From NCBI RefSeq assembly GCF_016757755.1, contig NZ_CP068437.1, positions 3,038,001 through 3,102,000 of the forward strand: a stretch of DNA of 64,000 nucleotides, in the 5' to 3' direction. Every line of letters starts with the position of its first letter. The stretch's first letter is position 1. Source of the stretch: Shewanella sp. KX20019 (GTDB lineage: Bacteria > Pseudomonadota > Gammaproteobacteria > Enterobacterales > Shewanellaceae). The notes beneath the pieces are model-generated. The model searched no databases. It was not told where the DNA came from and saw only the letters and a list, made by a program, of their open reading frames with translations. This document shows positions 44,663 through 54,204 of this stretch, one piece after another. The position numbers and the translations under genes were made by a program.

Positions 44663-46030
44663 ATGGGTACAATTTGGGTTCCAACACTTGAAAACTACAA
44701 AGGACCTTTGTATGTTCGTCTTGCCGAAGCTGCGGAAGATGCAATTAATAGCGAGCTATTGCTGGCCAACAGTAAACTTCCCCCTCAACGACAACTCGCA
44801 GATATCGTTGGCGTAACCATTGGCACAGTAACGCGCGCCTATGCTTTACTAGAGCAACGTGGCTATGTGTTTGCCAAAGTGGGCGCCGGTACATTTGTAA
44901 AAGGCCGAGAGGTTCAATCCAAATCTCAAGCTGCCAATTTTGCCACCTGTGAACAACCTTTAACGAATCAGACCAGCATCATTAGTGATGCTCTCAGCCA
45001 ATTGGCGAAAGAGCCGCATAACATCAGTCAGCTTATGCAATACCATGCAGACCCGCTACCGCAGCATCAACTCAAATTCAGCCAATGGTTGCATGGACGT
45101 CAAATACCGCAAACCTGTGATCAAATCGTTTTCTCCCATGGAGCACAGCAAGGCATATTTGCCGTACTGAATGGATTGATGAATGCCGGTGAAACCCTGC
45201 TATGTGAAGACAACTGTTATCCAGGCATTAAAGTGGCAGCGCAGCAACTCAGCCTCAATATAGAGAAGGTATCACTGACTCAAGATGGTTTAGCCCTTGC
45301 AGAGTTGAAGCAGAAAATGATCCGCTATCAACCTAAAGTGCTTTACCTTACGCCTAATAATCAAAACCCAACCTGTATCCAATACAGCTTGCAGCAACGG
45401 CAAGCCATTATCGAACTTGCACGTCAATATGACGTCATCATCATCGAAGACGATGTAAACTACAGCCTGCCTGTTGAGTGGCACACGCCAATGTGGTGCT
45501 TAGATCAAGCATCTGCTCAAGATGAGATGCAACAAAAAGTGGTTTATCTATCCAGCCTATCAAAGCTGTTTTGTGGCGGGTTACGTCAAGGCTTTCTGCT
45601 CTGCCCTTTGCCCTTGCTGGCTAAAATAAAACAGGCGCTTTATAGCCAGTGTTGGATGGTGTCACCACTCAATACCGAGCTTGCCTGCAAGATCATAGGC
45701 AATAAGGCGTTCATGGGAGATCGAGAGCAGCAAATAGCTAACAGACAACGTCTGTGCATCGCTATGGGCGAGCGTTTGAACCTAAGTCAAACCTGGCGTG
45801 GGCTCAACGGTTGGCTACAACTTTCTTTACCGCTTAAATCTCACCATGTAGTTGCCGCATTGGCTGCTGAAGGGATACTCATTCGTGATGGGGATGATTT
45901 TGATAATCGCCATAATCATATTCGATTAAGCATTGGTGGCACATGCGATGAAACAGAGTTTAAAAAGCAGTTAGCGCTAATTGAATCCACGATATTGAAA
46001 CTGAGTCAAAGCAGCTACTCATTTGTGTAA
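44663..46030 (+). CDS. MocR-family transcriptional regulator with aminotransferase-like domain
   Basis: This 455-residue protein has an N-terminal GntR winged helix (about residues 15-80, PPQRQLADIVGVTIGTVTRAY) followed by a fold-type-I aminotransferase-like domain (about 100-450). The PLP lysine is in SSLSKLFCGGLRQG (about residue 297). Such MocR proteins sense an amino acid or PLP-linked metabolite. The divergent lysE-type gene is the probable target. The first codons overlap the half-site of the palindrome in the shared intergenic region. Confidence 0.92.
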   Translation: MGTIWVPTLENYKGPLYVRLAEAAEDAINSELLLANSKLPPQRQLADIVGVTIGTVTRAYALLEQRGYVFAKVGAGTFVKGREVQSKSQAANFATCEQPLTNQTSIISDALSQLAKEPHNISQLMQYHADPLPQHQLKFSQWLHGRQIPQTCDQIVFSHGAQQGIFAVLNGLMNAGETLLCEDNCYPGIKVAAQQLSLNIEKVSLTQDGLALAELKQKMIRYQPKVLYLTPNNQNPTCIQYSLQQRQAIIELARQYDVIIIEDDVNYSLPVEWHTPMWCLDQASAQDEMQQKVVYLSSLSKLFCGGLRQGFLLCPLPLLAKIKQALYSQCWMVSPLNTELACKIIGNKAFMGDREQQIANRQRLCIAMGERLNLSQTWRGLNGWLQLSLPLKSHHVVAALAAEGILIRDGDDFDNRHNHIRLSIGGTCDETEFKKQLALIESTILKLSQSSYSFV

Positions 46031-46034
46031 TCCA

Positions 46035-46108
46035 GCCTCTAGATACAGGGCCTGCATGCTGTGCTCGTTCAGTCGTGCAGCCGAAGAGCTGCTATATCTA
46101 AAGGAGGC
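46035..46108. other. Imperfect inverted repeat between the regulator and the giant gene
   Basis: GCCTC-TAGATA (46035) and TATCTA-GAGGC (46095-46108) form an imperfect outer stem, with CTGCA/TGCAG (about 46052-46080) inside. There is no gene in the 283-base gap. It may be a structured RNA or repeat remnant; evidence is weak. Confidence 0.3.
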
Positions 46109-46245
46109 CGAATTCTTTGCTATTGAGTTTGTTTAGTATTGCTAAAGAAACCTGCATTCTAACTGCGCAGCACTCAAAGTAGGGAGGCAAAGAGTAAGAG
46201 TGGGCTATCTTTTCTACGTAGGGATTTAGGTTTAGTGCTAAGAAT

Positions 46246-46275
46246 AAAAACGCCGCGATTAATCGCGGCGTTTTT
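46246..46275. terminator. Strong bidirectional terminator before the giant gene's end
   Basis: AAAAACGCCGCGATT/AATCGCGGCGTTTTT is a perfect 30-bp palindrome with T runs on both strands, 39 bases beyond the stop codon of the giant gene. Confidence 0.9.
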
Positions 46276-46313
46276 GGCTACTGGCTTGGCCCTAATCTAG
46301 GGCTTGAACAAAC

Positions 46314-49300
46314 CTAGGGCGCTGACTTGGCTTGTATGCTGACCTCCACTCTACGATTTTGTGCATTGGCGGCTTCATCAACTCCTGTGACTTTAAGCCT
46401 GGTCTCACCATAGGCACGTATGACTTTAACCTTTAGCCCGTGTGTTTTTGATAGGTGTTCAGCAATAAAGTTTGCACGACGCTCAGAAAGCGTCTGATTA
46501 TAGGCTTGTGCACCGCGCCGAGACGTGTGGCCAGTGATGATGAACTCCACCCTCTTATTAGTCCACTGGCTGATAAAATCATCTAATTGCACTAGTTCTT
46601 CATCTTGCGGGACACTGCTATCACGAGCAAACTTGACCAGCATCATTTGCTGCTGAGCGATTGCAGGTAGCAGATTTGGTGCAGCTTTTACTACCGCAGC
46701 TTTTACCACTGTAGGCTCAATGACTGCAGGATCCGTAATGGCTGTAGAGTTCGCAGTTGTGGCGGCGGTATAACTGCTGGTTGTAGACTTAGCATCACCA
46801 AAGTAATACCTGATCCCTAAGCTAAACATATTTGTTGTATCTTGCAGATTAAATCGTTGCCACTCTAGATTAGCTTCCCATTTAGGCGCTAGACGCCAAC
46901 TGACACCAAGACCGTAATAGAGATCGGTTCCTTTTTCAGTATCACTGCCAACGAGTCCATCAATGGGTTCGTGTGTATTATATTGATCCTCCCAGCGTAA
47001 AGCGCCTAGACGTCCCTGTAGGTCGATATCTTGCATTATCGGGTAGTGCAATAACATGGATAAACCAGGGCCTCTAGCTGAAACAGGGTGAAGTTTCTCT
47101 ATCTGCTCATAAAACGCTAACGGGTCGGCAACTTCACCGGCAAAACTCGCATCCACCTCACCCAGTTCAATGAACTCCAAAGCCAACGAAAAGTAGTCGT
47201 TGAAGCGGTAACCAGCGCCAAGTTTCCACCCAAAACGCTGTTCATTAATATCGGTAAGGTGAGCATCGAAATCCACAAGACCTGCATTGATACGATCTTC
47301 ACTTCCTGAAGATGTCACCATGCCTAAGTCACCGGAAACAAACCAGCCTTGGGCTGTTGGAACAGTTTGTGCCTCTTCAGTAGCTTGAGCCGCTATAGGT
47401 TGCATTGCTGAGGCCAGAGCGACCCCAGTAAGTGCCAATGCTTTACGGTTTTTTACCGCTTTACGTCGGCTAGCAACCACGCTCGCCGTCAGTAACAGAT
47501 ATAACCAATTTAGACTGCCGCCAGAGTTACTGGCATCTTTATCTGAATTCACAGGTGCAACGCTGTGAGAGATAGCGACGCCACCAGGATCGACAATGCT
47601 CGCATTCACTATGCCATCGGCATCATTAGGCCCACCATCTTCAATATTTACCTGTACACACCAATCACCCTCGTTTAGGCCTGCACGATAGCTGCTCTCA
47701 CCAGGAGGAGGACAATATCCAGGCTCACCTAGGGCTGAGCTCAAGGAGTTGTTTGCATCTTCGGTGAAATGAATCCATTGACCGTCGATAAACTTACGGT
47801 AAACCCCATTTGCGGGGATCTGTACGCGCTGTGGCATAACGACCTGTACAGATTGACCGGCAATAGGTAGGTTGTGGATCTCAAAGTTGAAAATCCCCCC
47901 CACATTGCTATAGCTATCGGCGATAAGATCATCACCTTCAACGGCAATATCATCTGCAGTTATCTGCACGCCGCCATGCTCACCGAGTAATGCGTAGTCT
48001 CCTAATCGGCAACTGACGCCAGGGTCACACTCAACCAGATAACCTTGCTGATTCGCTGCTCTTTCAGGGAGCACGTTAGACTCTGCAATGACATCTAGGT
48101 AATCGGGAATACCGTCGGAGTCTATATCTCTATAGCCCTCCTCTCGGTCAGAGATCCCATCGTTATCACTGTCACCTAAACCTAAAGTCGGCAGACTAGA
48201 CTTTAATAACAGCCGGTGTTCAGCCTGTGTCTTCAATGCTGGCTCGCCATCATCACTTACAGAAATAGCGATGGTGAAGACACCCGGAGTTAGCCCGGCA
48301 GGATCGAAGCTAAACACCTCAGGATCGGAGGACAGGTTAATAATACTGTCATCACTGAACTGCCACTCTAACTGATGGCTATCTGTGATATTTAGGTCAC
48401 TCACTAGAGCATCTATTGTGACTAAACCGTCGTCACTTGCTAATTGTGTCCGCTGAATACCATTTTGGTTAACAGTTAATTCAACCTTAGGTGCAAGGTT
48501 ACCCTCAACAATTGTGATCAGATGGCTTTGCTTGTTACCCATGTTAAAATCGCCATCGAAGGTCAATTCGATAGTTTCACTGCCCTCGCCATCTACTTCA
48601 TCATCAAAGATATTGATAGTGATACTCGCTTCAATCCCCTCTTCAATAACCAGTACCCCAGACTCAAGGTCGTGATCCTTGTCAGTAGCGGTACCTGATA
48701 CTAAGTAGCCAATCTCCAGCGGGTACACAGGTGATGGACCGTTAAGATGAACTTGAACTTGTATCTGGTTATCCTCTGTAACGGTTTGATCTTTTGCGAA
48801 TGTAATTAATGGATGCACATTAACCGTTTGCTCTGCCTGACTGGTGTTACCGGCTGCATCGGTTGCTTCCCAAATCACCTTTGTAATACCAGGTTCGAAA
48901 AATGGTAGGCCATCAATCAGTGATGTTGGCTGTGGCTCGCAGCAGCTGACTTTAACACCTTCGAGATAATCGAAAGCCTCAGCACTACCCAATTCAACCT
49001 TAGTAAATAGCGCGTTTGCATCCACACTGACATCCGCTGGTAGCAGCAATTCAGGCGCAACATCATCAAGAAACGGATCACCACCATTGAGACACTCTTC
49101 ACCGTTGGTTATGCCATCACCATCGCTATCAGCATTTGCATCTGCCGGATCAAATGGGTCCAGTTGACACAAGAGTTCATTACCATCAGGTAGACCATCA
49201 CCATCGCTATCTTTAGCGATCACCTGAATGTTAAAGGCATCTAGCGCAGCTGTTTCAATACCGTCAGTGACTGATATGTTAATCGGTCCATGTGAGCCCA

Positions 49301-52300
49301 CATCGCTAAACTCAGCAATCCCCGTTAGCAGCCCCGTTTTTGCATCGAGACTCAGCCAGTTTGGAGCCCCTTCTACAGAGAATACCAACTCATCATCAAT
49401 ATCTAAATCACTAGCCACTGGCGCAAATTGATAAGCTTCGCCTTCCATAACTTCTATGATTGGCGTTCCCTCAATCTCAGGAGCATCATTTTTAGGCTTC
49501 ACTGTAACGGTCACTATTTCCGAAACTTCAGCACCTTGGCCATCAGTGACGGTATAGGTGATCGTATCTACACCATGGAAATTTTCATTCGGTGTAAAGA
49601 CCAGTTTGCCATCGACAATCGACACTGTGCCGTTTTCGGCCGCTGCGTGAATAAGCGTAATGGTGCCACCGTCGATATCCTTAATATTATGGATGACATC
49701 GATAGTCACACTGTCATCTTCCATCACTTCAGCAGTGCTAGGCTTTGTATCAGGTGCATCGTTAACACTATTGACAGTAACCGTGACAGTAGCGTTGGCT
49801 TGCCCTCCTCTACCATCCTCGATGCTATAGATAATGGTATCTATTCCATAATAATCAGCGTCAGGTTTATAGAGCAGTTTATCTGCCGTAATACTCGCCT
49901 CACCATTATTTGCACTTGCAGAGACTAAGGTAAGCTGGTCATCGTCTTTATCTGTATCGTTACTTAACACAGCGATAGTAACGCTGCTATCTTCATCTAC
50001 AATAGCAATGTCATTGGCAGCTTCTGGCGCATCATTAACATTGACAACTTCAATGTTAAACGCTGCTAAGCTGGCACTGAGACCACCGCTTTGGCGGTCG
50101 CGTACCGTAATCACAATGGCAGCGGAGTTACCGATATCATCGTTGCTTGGGGTGCCGCTGATCTGACCCGTTTGCGCATTGAAACTTGCCCACTGCGGCA
50201 GTCCAGTCACGCTGAAATACAGGTTGTCGCCATCGATATCAGCAGCTGTTGGGCTGAAACTATAGCTTTGGTCTTGATTGACTGTAGTAGTTGGGCTTCC
50301 AGTAATTGTTGGCGCATCGTTAACATTGACAACTTCAATGTTGAACGGCGCTAAGCTGGCACTGAGGCCACCGCTTTGGCGGTCGCGTACCGTAATCACA
50401 ATAGCAGCGGAGTTACCGATATCATCGTTGCTTGGGGTGCCGCTGATCTGACCTGTTTGCGCATTGAAACTTGCCCACTGCGGCAGTCCTGTCACGCTGA
50501 AATACAGGTTGTCGCCATCGATATCAGCAGCTGTTGGGCTGAAACTATAGCCTTGATCTTGATTGACACTGGTAGTTGGGTTACCTGTGATGGTCGGTGC
50601 ATCGTTAACATTAACAACTTCAATATTGAACGGCACTAAGCTGGCACTGAGACCACCGCTTTGGCGGTCGCGTACCGTAATCACAATGGCAGCTGAGTTA
50701 CCGATATCATCGTTGCTTGGGGTACCGCTGATCTGACCCGTTTGCGCATTGAAACTTGCCCACTGCGGCAGTCCAGTCACGCTGAAATACAGGTTGTCGC
50801 CATCGACATCAGCAGCTGTTGGGCTGAAACTATAGCCTTGGTCTTGATTGACACTGGTACTTGGGCTTCCAGTAATTGTTGGCGCATCGTTAACATTGAC
50901 AACTTCAATATTGAACGGCACTAAGCTGCCACTGAGACCACCGCTTTGGCGATCACTTACCGTAATCACAATAGCAGCGGAGTTACCGATATCATCGTTG
51001 CTTGGGGTGCCGCTGATCTGACCTGTTTGCGCATTGAAACTTGCCCACTGCGGCAGTCCTGTGACGCTGAAATACAGGTTGTCGCCATCGATATCAGCAG
51101 CTGCTGGGCTGAAACTATAGCCTTGGTCTTGATTGACACTGGTACTTGGGTTACCTGTGATAGTCGGTGCATCATTAACATTGACAACTTCAATATTGAA
51201 CGGCACTAAGCTGGCACTGAGGCCACCGCTTTGGCGATCACTTACCGTAATCACAATAGCAGCGGAGTTACCGATATCATCATTGCTTGGGGTGCCGCTG
51301 ATCTGACCCGTTTGCGCATTGAAACTTGCCCACAGCGGCAGTCCTGTGACGCTGAAATACAGGTTGTCGCCATCGATATCAGCAGCTGCTGGGCTGAAAC
51401 TATAGCCTTGGTCTTGATTGACACTGGTACTTGGGTTACCTGTGATGGTCGGTGCATCGTTAACATTAACAACTTCAATATTGAACGGCGCTAAGCTGGC
51501 ACTGAGACCACCACTTTGGCGATCGCGTACCCTAATCACAATGGCAGCTGAGTTGCCGATATCACCGTTGCTTGGGGTACCAGTGATCTGACCCGTTTGC
51601 ACATTGAAGCTTGCCCACTGCGGCACTCCAGTCACGCTGAAATACAGGTTGTCACCATCGATATCAGCAGCTGCAGGGCTGAAACTATACAACTGGCCTT
51701 GATTGATCTGGGTACTTGGGCTGCCGGTAATCGTTGGTGCATCATTAATTTGATTGATCGTGACTGTGACTATCGCTGTATCTGTTTCATTCTCGGAGTC
51801 ACTCACTGTGTAACTGATGGTATCTACACCACTAAATTGGCTATTTGGCTGATACAAAAGTTTGTCATTGACTATGTTCACACTGCCATTTGTGGCGCTA
51901 GCACTGGTGATAGTCGGCTTGCCATCTTCTGCATCAGAGTCATTTGACAATACATCAATAGTCACACTGCTATCTTCATCAACCGTTGCAGCGTCATCAT
52001 TGGCAATAGGAGCTGAGTTACTCTGTTGTGGCCCCTCATTAATAACATGTTCAAAGCTTGTTTCATCAATATCCTGTTGAATCGGCACGCCGTTATCAAT
52101 GTAAAATATGCTCGCTTTGATGGTATAGGTGCCACTGGCCAATGACAGATTATAATTTGAGGTGACATCCAATCGTTTCTGTTCACCTGCACTAGCAGAA
52201 AAATCATGACTATCAATGCTTGTTGCTGATTGATCCGGCGCTATCAGGCTTACTTCTAGCCTGAAATTGCCATCGCTTTTTATCGATACACTCGATGTGG

Positions 52301-52823
52301 TGTCAATACTTACTGTTGAATTAGCAATACTGTAGTCTACAATATTTACTTGAGTTGTTTCGGCATGCTCCCGTGAGCCGCCATCGATCAATAATTGACC
52401 CCAGTCAACAGTAACCAGCCATCCACTGCTTGGTTCAACGATGACACTGTTGTTATTTTGTTGTACGTATTCAAGAGGCAGATCAAAAACCGTGGTGCTC
52501 CACTTATTGTTCTCTCCACTCAGATAACCTAGGCTATATCCATTGAAGAATACTTCATCTAACTCCCCATATTCCTCATCTACGTCATGGCCATAGATAG
52601 TTAATTTAGCATCGCCAATAGGCAATTCACCACTAAGATTAATGTCAAAGCTAATGGTTTCTCCATAACCTCGTCTATCATCTAGTGTCGGGCCGGTATC
52701 GGTAATATAGGTAGCACCGCTTTGTGCATATGCAATGCTAAAGGGAGAGCCGATACACGAAAGTAAAATCGCACTCGAAATTAATGCCCGCCTATCAGTA
52801 AGACGGAATTTTGTTATATTCAT
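46314..52823 (-). CDS. Giant surface/outer-membrane protein: cadherin-like repeats fused to an OmpA-type barrel and C-terminus
   Basis: This 2169-residue protein has a signal peptide (about residues 1-33, ending AYA). A cadherin-like segment lies at about 275-355, and six 95-residue Ig/cadherin-like repeats occupy 360-929. Further cadherin-like domains follow (about 930-1200). A calcium-binding thrombospondin type-3-like stretch (about 1203-1235, SDGDGLPDG) and a HYR-like domain (about 1265-1345) come next. Then come a Calx-beta domain (about 1340-1440) and a second TSP3-like element (about 1552-1580). At 1768 a GlyGly-CTERM-like signal (SGGSLNWLYLLL then SRRK) is followed by a second signal-peptide-like segment (1794-1814, ending AAQA). 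An outer-membrane barrel (about 1820-2010) and an OmpA peptidoglycan-binding domain (about 2060-2165) close the protein. It may be an adhesin held in the outer membrane and tied to the wall. Confidence 0.85.
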   Translation of the reverse strand: MNITKFRLTDRRALISSAILLSCIGSPFSIAYAQSGATYITDTGPTLDDRRGYGETISFDINLSGELPIGDAKLTIYGHDVDEEYGELDEVFFNGYSLGYLSGENNKWSTTVFDLPLEYVQQNNNSVIVEPSSGWLVTVDWGQLLIDGGSREHAETTQVNIVDYSIANSTVSIDTTSSVSIKSDGNFRLEVSLIAPDQSATSIDSHDFSASAGEQKRLDVTSNYNLSLASGTYTIKASIFYIDNGVPIQQDIDETSFEHVINEGPQQSNSAPIANDDAATVDEDSSVTIDVLSNDSDAEDGKPTITSASATNGSVNIVNDKLLYQPNSQFSGVDTISYTVSDSENETDTAIVTVTINQINDAPTITGSPSTQINQGQLYSFSPAAADIDGDNLYFSVTGVPQWASFNVQTGQITGTPSNGDIGNSAAIVIRVRDRQSGGLSASLAPFNIEVVNVNDAPTITGNPSTSVNQDQGYSFSPAAADIDGDNLYFSVTGLPLWASFNAQTGQISGTPSNDDIGNSAAIVITVSDRQSGGLSASLVPFNIEVVNVNDAPTITGNPSTSVNQDQGYSFSPAAADIDGDNLYFSVTGLPQWASFNAQTGQISGTPSNDDIGNSAAIVITVSDRQSGGLSGSLVPFNIEVVNVNDAPTITGSPSTSVNQDQGYSFSPTAADVDGDNLYFSVTGLPQWASFNAQTGQISGTPSNDDIGNSAAIVITVRDRQSGGLSASLVPFNIEVVNVNDAPTITGNPTTSVNQDQGYSFSPTAADIDGDNLYFSVTGLPQWASFNAQTGQISGTPSNDDIGNSAAIVITVRDRQSGGLSASLAPFNIEVVNVNDAPTITGSPTTTVNQDQSYSFSPTAADIDGDNLYFSVTGLPQWASFNAQTGQISGTPSNDDIGNSAAIVITVRDRQSGGLSASLAAFNIEVVNVNDAPEAANDIAIVDEDSSVTIAVLSNDTDKDDDQLTLVSASANNGEASITADKLLYKPDADYYGIDTIIYSIEDGRGGQANATVTVTVNSVNDAPDTKPSTAEVMEDDSVTIDVIHNIKDIDGGTITLIHAAAENGTVSIVDGKLVFTPNENFHGVDTITYTVTDGQGAEVSEIVTVTVKPKNDAPEIEGTPIIEVMEGEAYQFAPVASDLDIDDELVFSVEGAPNWLSLDAKTGLLTGIAEFSDVGSHGPINISVTDGIETAALDAFNIQVIAKDSDGDGLPDGNELLCQLDPFDPADANADSDGDGITNGEECLNGGDPFLDDVAPELLLPADVSVDANALFTKVELGSAEAFDYLEGVKVSCCEPQPTSLIDGLPFFEPGITKVIWEATDAAGNTSQAEQTVNVHPLITFAKDQTVTEDNQIQVQVHLNGPSPVYPLEIGYLVSGTATDKDHDLESGVLVIEEGIEASITINIFDDEVDGEGSETIELTFDGDFNMGNKQSHLITIVEGNLAPKVELTVNQNGIQRTQLASDDGLVTIDALVSDLNITDSHQLEWQFSDDSIINLSSDPEVFSFDPAGLTPGVFTIAISVSDDGEPALKTQAEHRLLLKSSLPTLGLGDSDNDGISDREEGYRDIDSDGIPDYLDVIAESNVLPERAANQQGYLVECDPGVSCRLGDYALLGEHGGVQITADDIAVEGDDLIADSYSNVGGIFNFEIHNLPIAGQSVQVVMPQRVQIPANGVYRKFIDGQWIHFTEDANNSLSSALGEPGYCPPPGESSYRAGLNEGDWCVQVNIEDGGPNDADGIVNASIVDPGGVAISHSVAPVNSDKDASNSGGSLNWLYLLLTASVVASRRKAVKNRKALALTGVALASAMQPIAAQATEEAQTVPTAQGWFVSGDLGMVTSSGSEDRINAGLVDFDAHLTDINEQRFGWKLGAGYRFNDYFSLALEFIELGEVDASFAGEVADPLAFYEQIEKLHPVSARGPGLSMLLHYPIMQDIDLQGRLGALRWEDQYNTHEPIDGLVGSDTEKGTDLYYGLGVSWRLAPKWEANLEWQRFNLQDTTNMFSLGIRYYFGDAKSTTSSYTAATTANSTAITDPAVIEPTVVKAAVVKAAPNLLPAIAQQQMMLVKFARDSSVPQDEELVQLDDFISQWTNKRVEFIITGHTSRRGAQAYNQTLSERRANFIAEHLSKTHGLKVKVIRAYGETRLKVTGVDEAANAQNRRVEVSIQAKSAP
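50037..51746 (-). repeat. Six tandem 285-bp repeats inside the giant gene
   Basis: Each repeat is exactly 285 bp (95 codons), beginning NDAPTITG and ending FNIEVVNV, with internal DIDGDNLYFSVTG, QTGQISGTPSN and IGNSAAIVI. The copies are very similar, and the first and last are the most divergent. They create long antisense open frames, which are artefacts. The uniformity suggests recent duplication or homogenisation by recombination. Confidence 0.95.
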
Positions 52824-53444
52824 TTAAGTCTCATTTATAGTTATCTAATCTCTGCCAACCTAGAGTGATTTTCAGAAATATTAATGACCAAATTTGTTAT
52901 TCGCATACTTTTGTGTATTTCATGAAAAAGTAATCTAATTAGCAGTTACAGAAAATTAACTTCTACTAGAAAAATTGGGATTTAAATATTGATATGTCCC
53001 AAGTAAAGTCAGAAACCCCTTCAGATGTGTAGCTTGATATTTAAGCGCTTAGGCAAAACATACATAACGATAACCAAATACACACACCTCGAAACCAGAA
53101 ACACCAAAAAAACAGCTGCGATCACAATTCAACAGCATGTTTTACATGAAATAAACAATACTCGCAACATCTCAGTGTCAAAAAATTGACCCTTTGACGG
53201 TGGGGTTCTTCACAGTATTGCTGTGCAAACATTAGACATTATGGATTTAATTAAGAGTTCTATACTGGCGGGGTGCGCTTATATAGATTAAACGACTAAA
53301 AATTGGTGCTGAATATTTATAAAGTAATAGAGAAAGTCATATGTAGAGATACAAAAGTTTAAAATGAAAAATTTTAAACTTATATTAAAAGTTTAATGCA
53401 GATTTGAATAACACGGTGTTTTTAAGCTACCTGGCACTTTTTGA
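52824..53444. other. AT-rich intergenic region upstream of the giant gene
   Basis: This stretch is about 620 bases long and rich in A and T. It should contain the promoter of the giant gene, which reads leftward. A TTGACA on the minus strand (53176-53181), with TATTGT 15 bases beyond, is a weak candidate. No open frame with a plausible start was found and no structured RNA is evident. Confidence 0.5.
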
Positions 53445-53750
53445 TTAAATTTTAAACTGCGGTTGTGTTTCAGGAGCTTTGTCTTGATTCAATATTATTT
53501 TTTGCTTCCCAGTCCAAGGTAAGCCAGCATTTTTAGGTAAACCGTTTTCAAGGTTTTCTGCCTGCTTTTGCTCAAGAGTCTTTTTAACCTTAGGTTGCTT
53601 TTTAGCTGGATGTTTTATGAACTCCAATGTGGAAAACAAAGCCCTGATAATTTCAGGACTATTGTAAGGAGATTCTTCAGGTAGAGCTTCACCTGTTAGT
53701 GGATTTATACCATTAGCTAAAGCTTCAATGATCTTTAAGTTTGTTTCCAT
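53445..53750 (-). CDS. Small conserved-looking protein of unknown function
   Basis: This is a 101-residue soluble protein without signal or membrane helix. The beginning (LANGINPLTGEALPEESPYN, then SPEIIRALFSTLEF) has a regular pattern of a small folded domain, and the C-terminal half is rich in Lys, Gln and Pro. Similar NPLTGE...EIIRAL sequences occur in short gammaproteobacterial proteins as far as I recall, but I cannot name a family. It lies in an AT-rich, sparsely coding region with two inverted-repeat elements to its right. Confidence 0.55.
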   Translation of the reverse strand: METNLKIIEALANGINPLTGEALPEESPYNSPEIIRALFSTLEFIKHPAKKQPKVKKTLEQKQAENLENGLPKNAGLPWTGKQKIILNQDKAPETQPQFKI

Positions 53751-53788
53751 ACTATTTTAAAACGCCATTATTTGAAAAGCATATAACG

Positions 53789-53888
53789 TCTTAGTATTTG
53801 TGAGTTCCACTGTCTGCGAGGCACAAATCGCTCGTTGGGTTTGGCCGCTGTCGCATCTACACTGGGTTATAAAAGCGCAAATACTTAG
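53789..53888. repeat. Inverted-repeat element, about 100 bp
   Basis: CTTAGTATTTGTG (53790) and CGCAAATACTTAG (53876) are inverted copies with two mismatches, enclosing about 70 bases of moderately GC-rich sequence. It may be a miniature mobile or repetitive element. No encoded gene. Confidence 0.45.
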
Positions 53889-53957
53889 CATTTCAGTTTT
53901 AAGCTTTTAAACAGGAAATTGTAGTTTTTCAGTAAACGTCACGACTTAAACACATTT

Positions 53958-54109
53958 AAAGAAACTCGCAGAGCCTAATCTCCCCCGCTGGAAATTTTGC
54001 TTTTTAAATTTCGCTGGGGCGCTGAGGCACTTCTTTTGTAATGTTAAGAAAAATGGGCAAGCGCTTGCCCATTTTGGGTCTGGTGGGCTAAGCGCCGCGA
54101 CGTTTCTTT
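53958..54109. repeat. Structured 152-bp element with terminal inverted repeats
   Basis: AAAGAAACTCGCAGAGCC at the left end and a matching inverted GCGCCGCGACGTTTCTTT at the right end pair imperfectly over about 20 bases. Inside lie a second hairpin around the T run at 54001 (CCCC...AAATTT with AAATTTCGCTGGGG) and a perfect 26-bp palindrome (54050-54075, AAAATGGGCAAGC with GCTTGCCCATTTT). Such layered stems suggest a MITE-like or REP-like repeat, possibly also ending the neighbouring transcripts. Confidence 0.5.
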
Positions 54110-54204
54110 ATTCAAAGTTAAAGCATTGCTTGACTCATCAGCGACAAAACCAACGATAGTGCTTTTTAAAAAATGTCACTAAAGACCGAAGTGACGTAAG
54201 TTGC

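Noticed and set aside
50037..51746. Regular repeats that might suggest a CRISPR array
   Set aside because: The unit is 285 bp, has no spacers and stays in one open frame; it is a coding tandem repeat.
50091..51947. Several 60-116 codon open frames on the plus strand with near-identical proteins
   Set aside because: They are antisense shadows of the 285-bp coding repeats in the giant gene; they recur at the same spacing and have no ribosome-binding sites.
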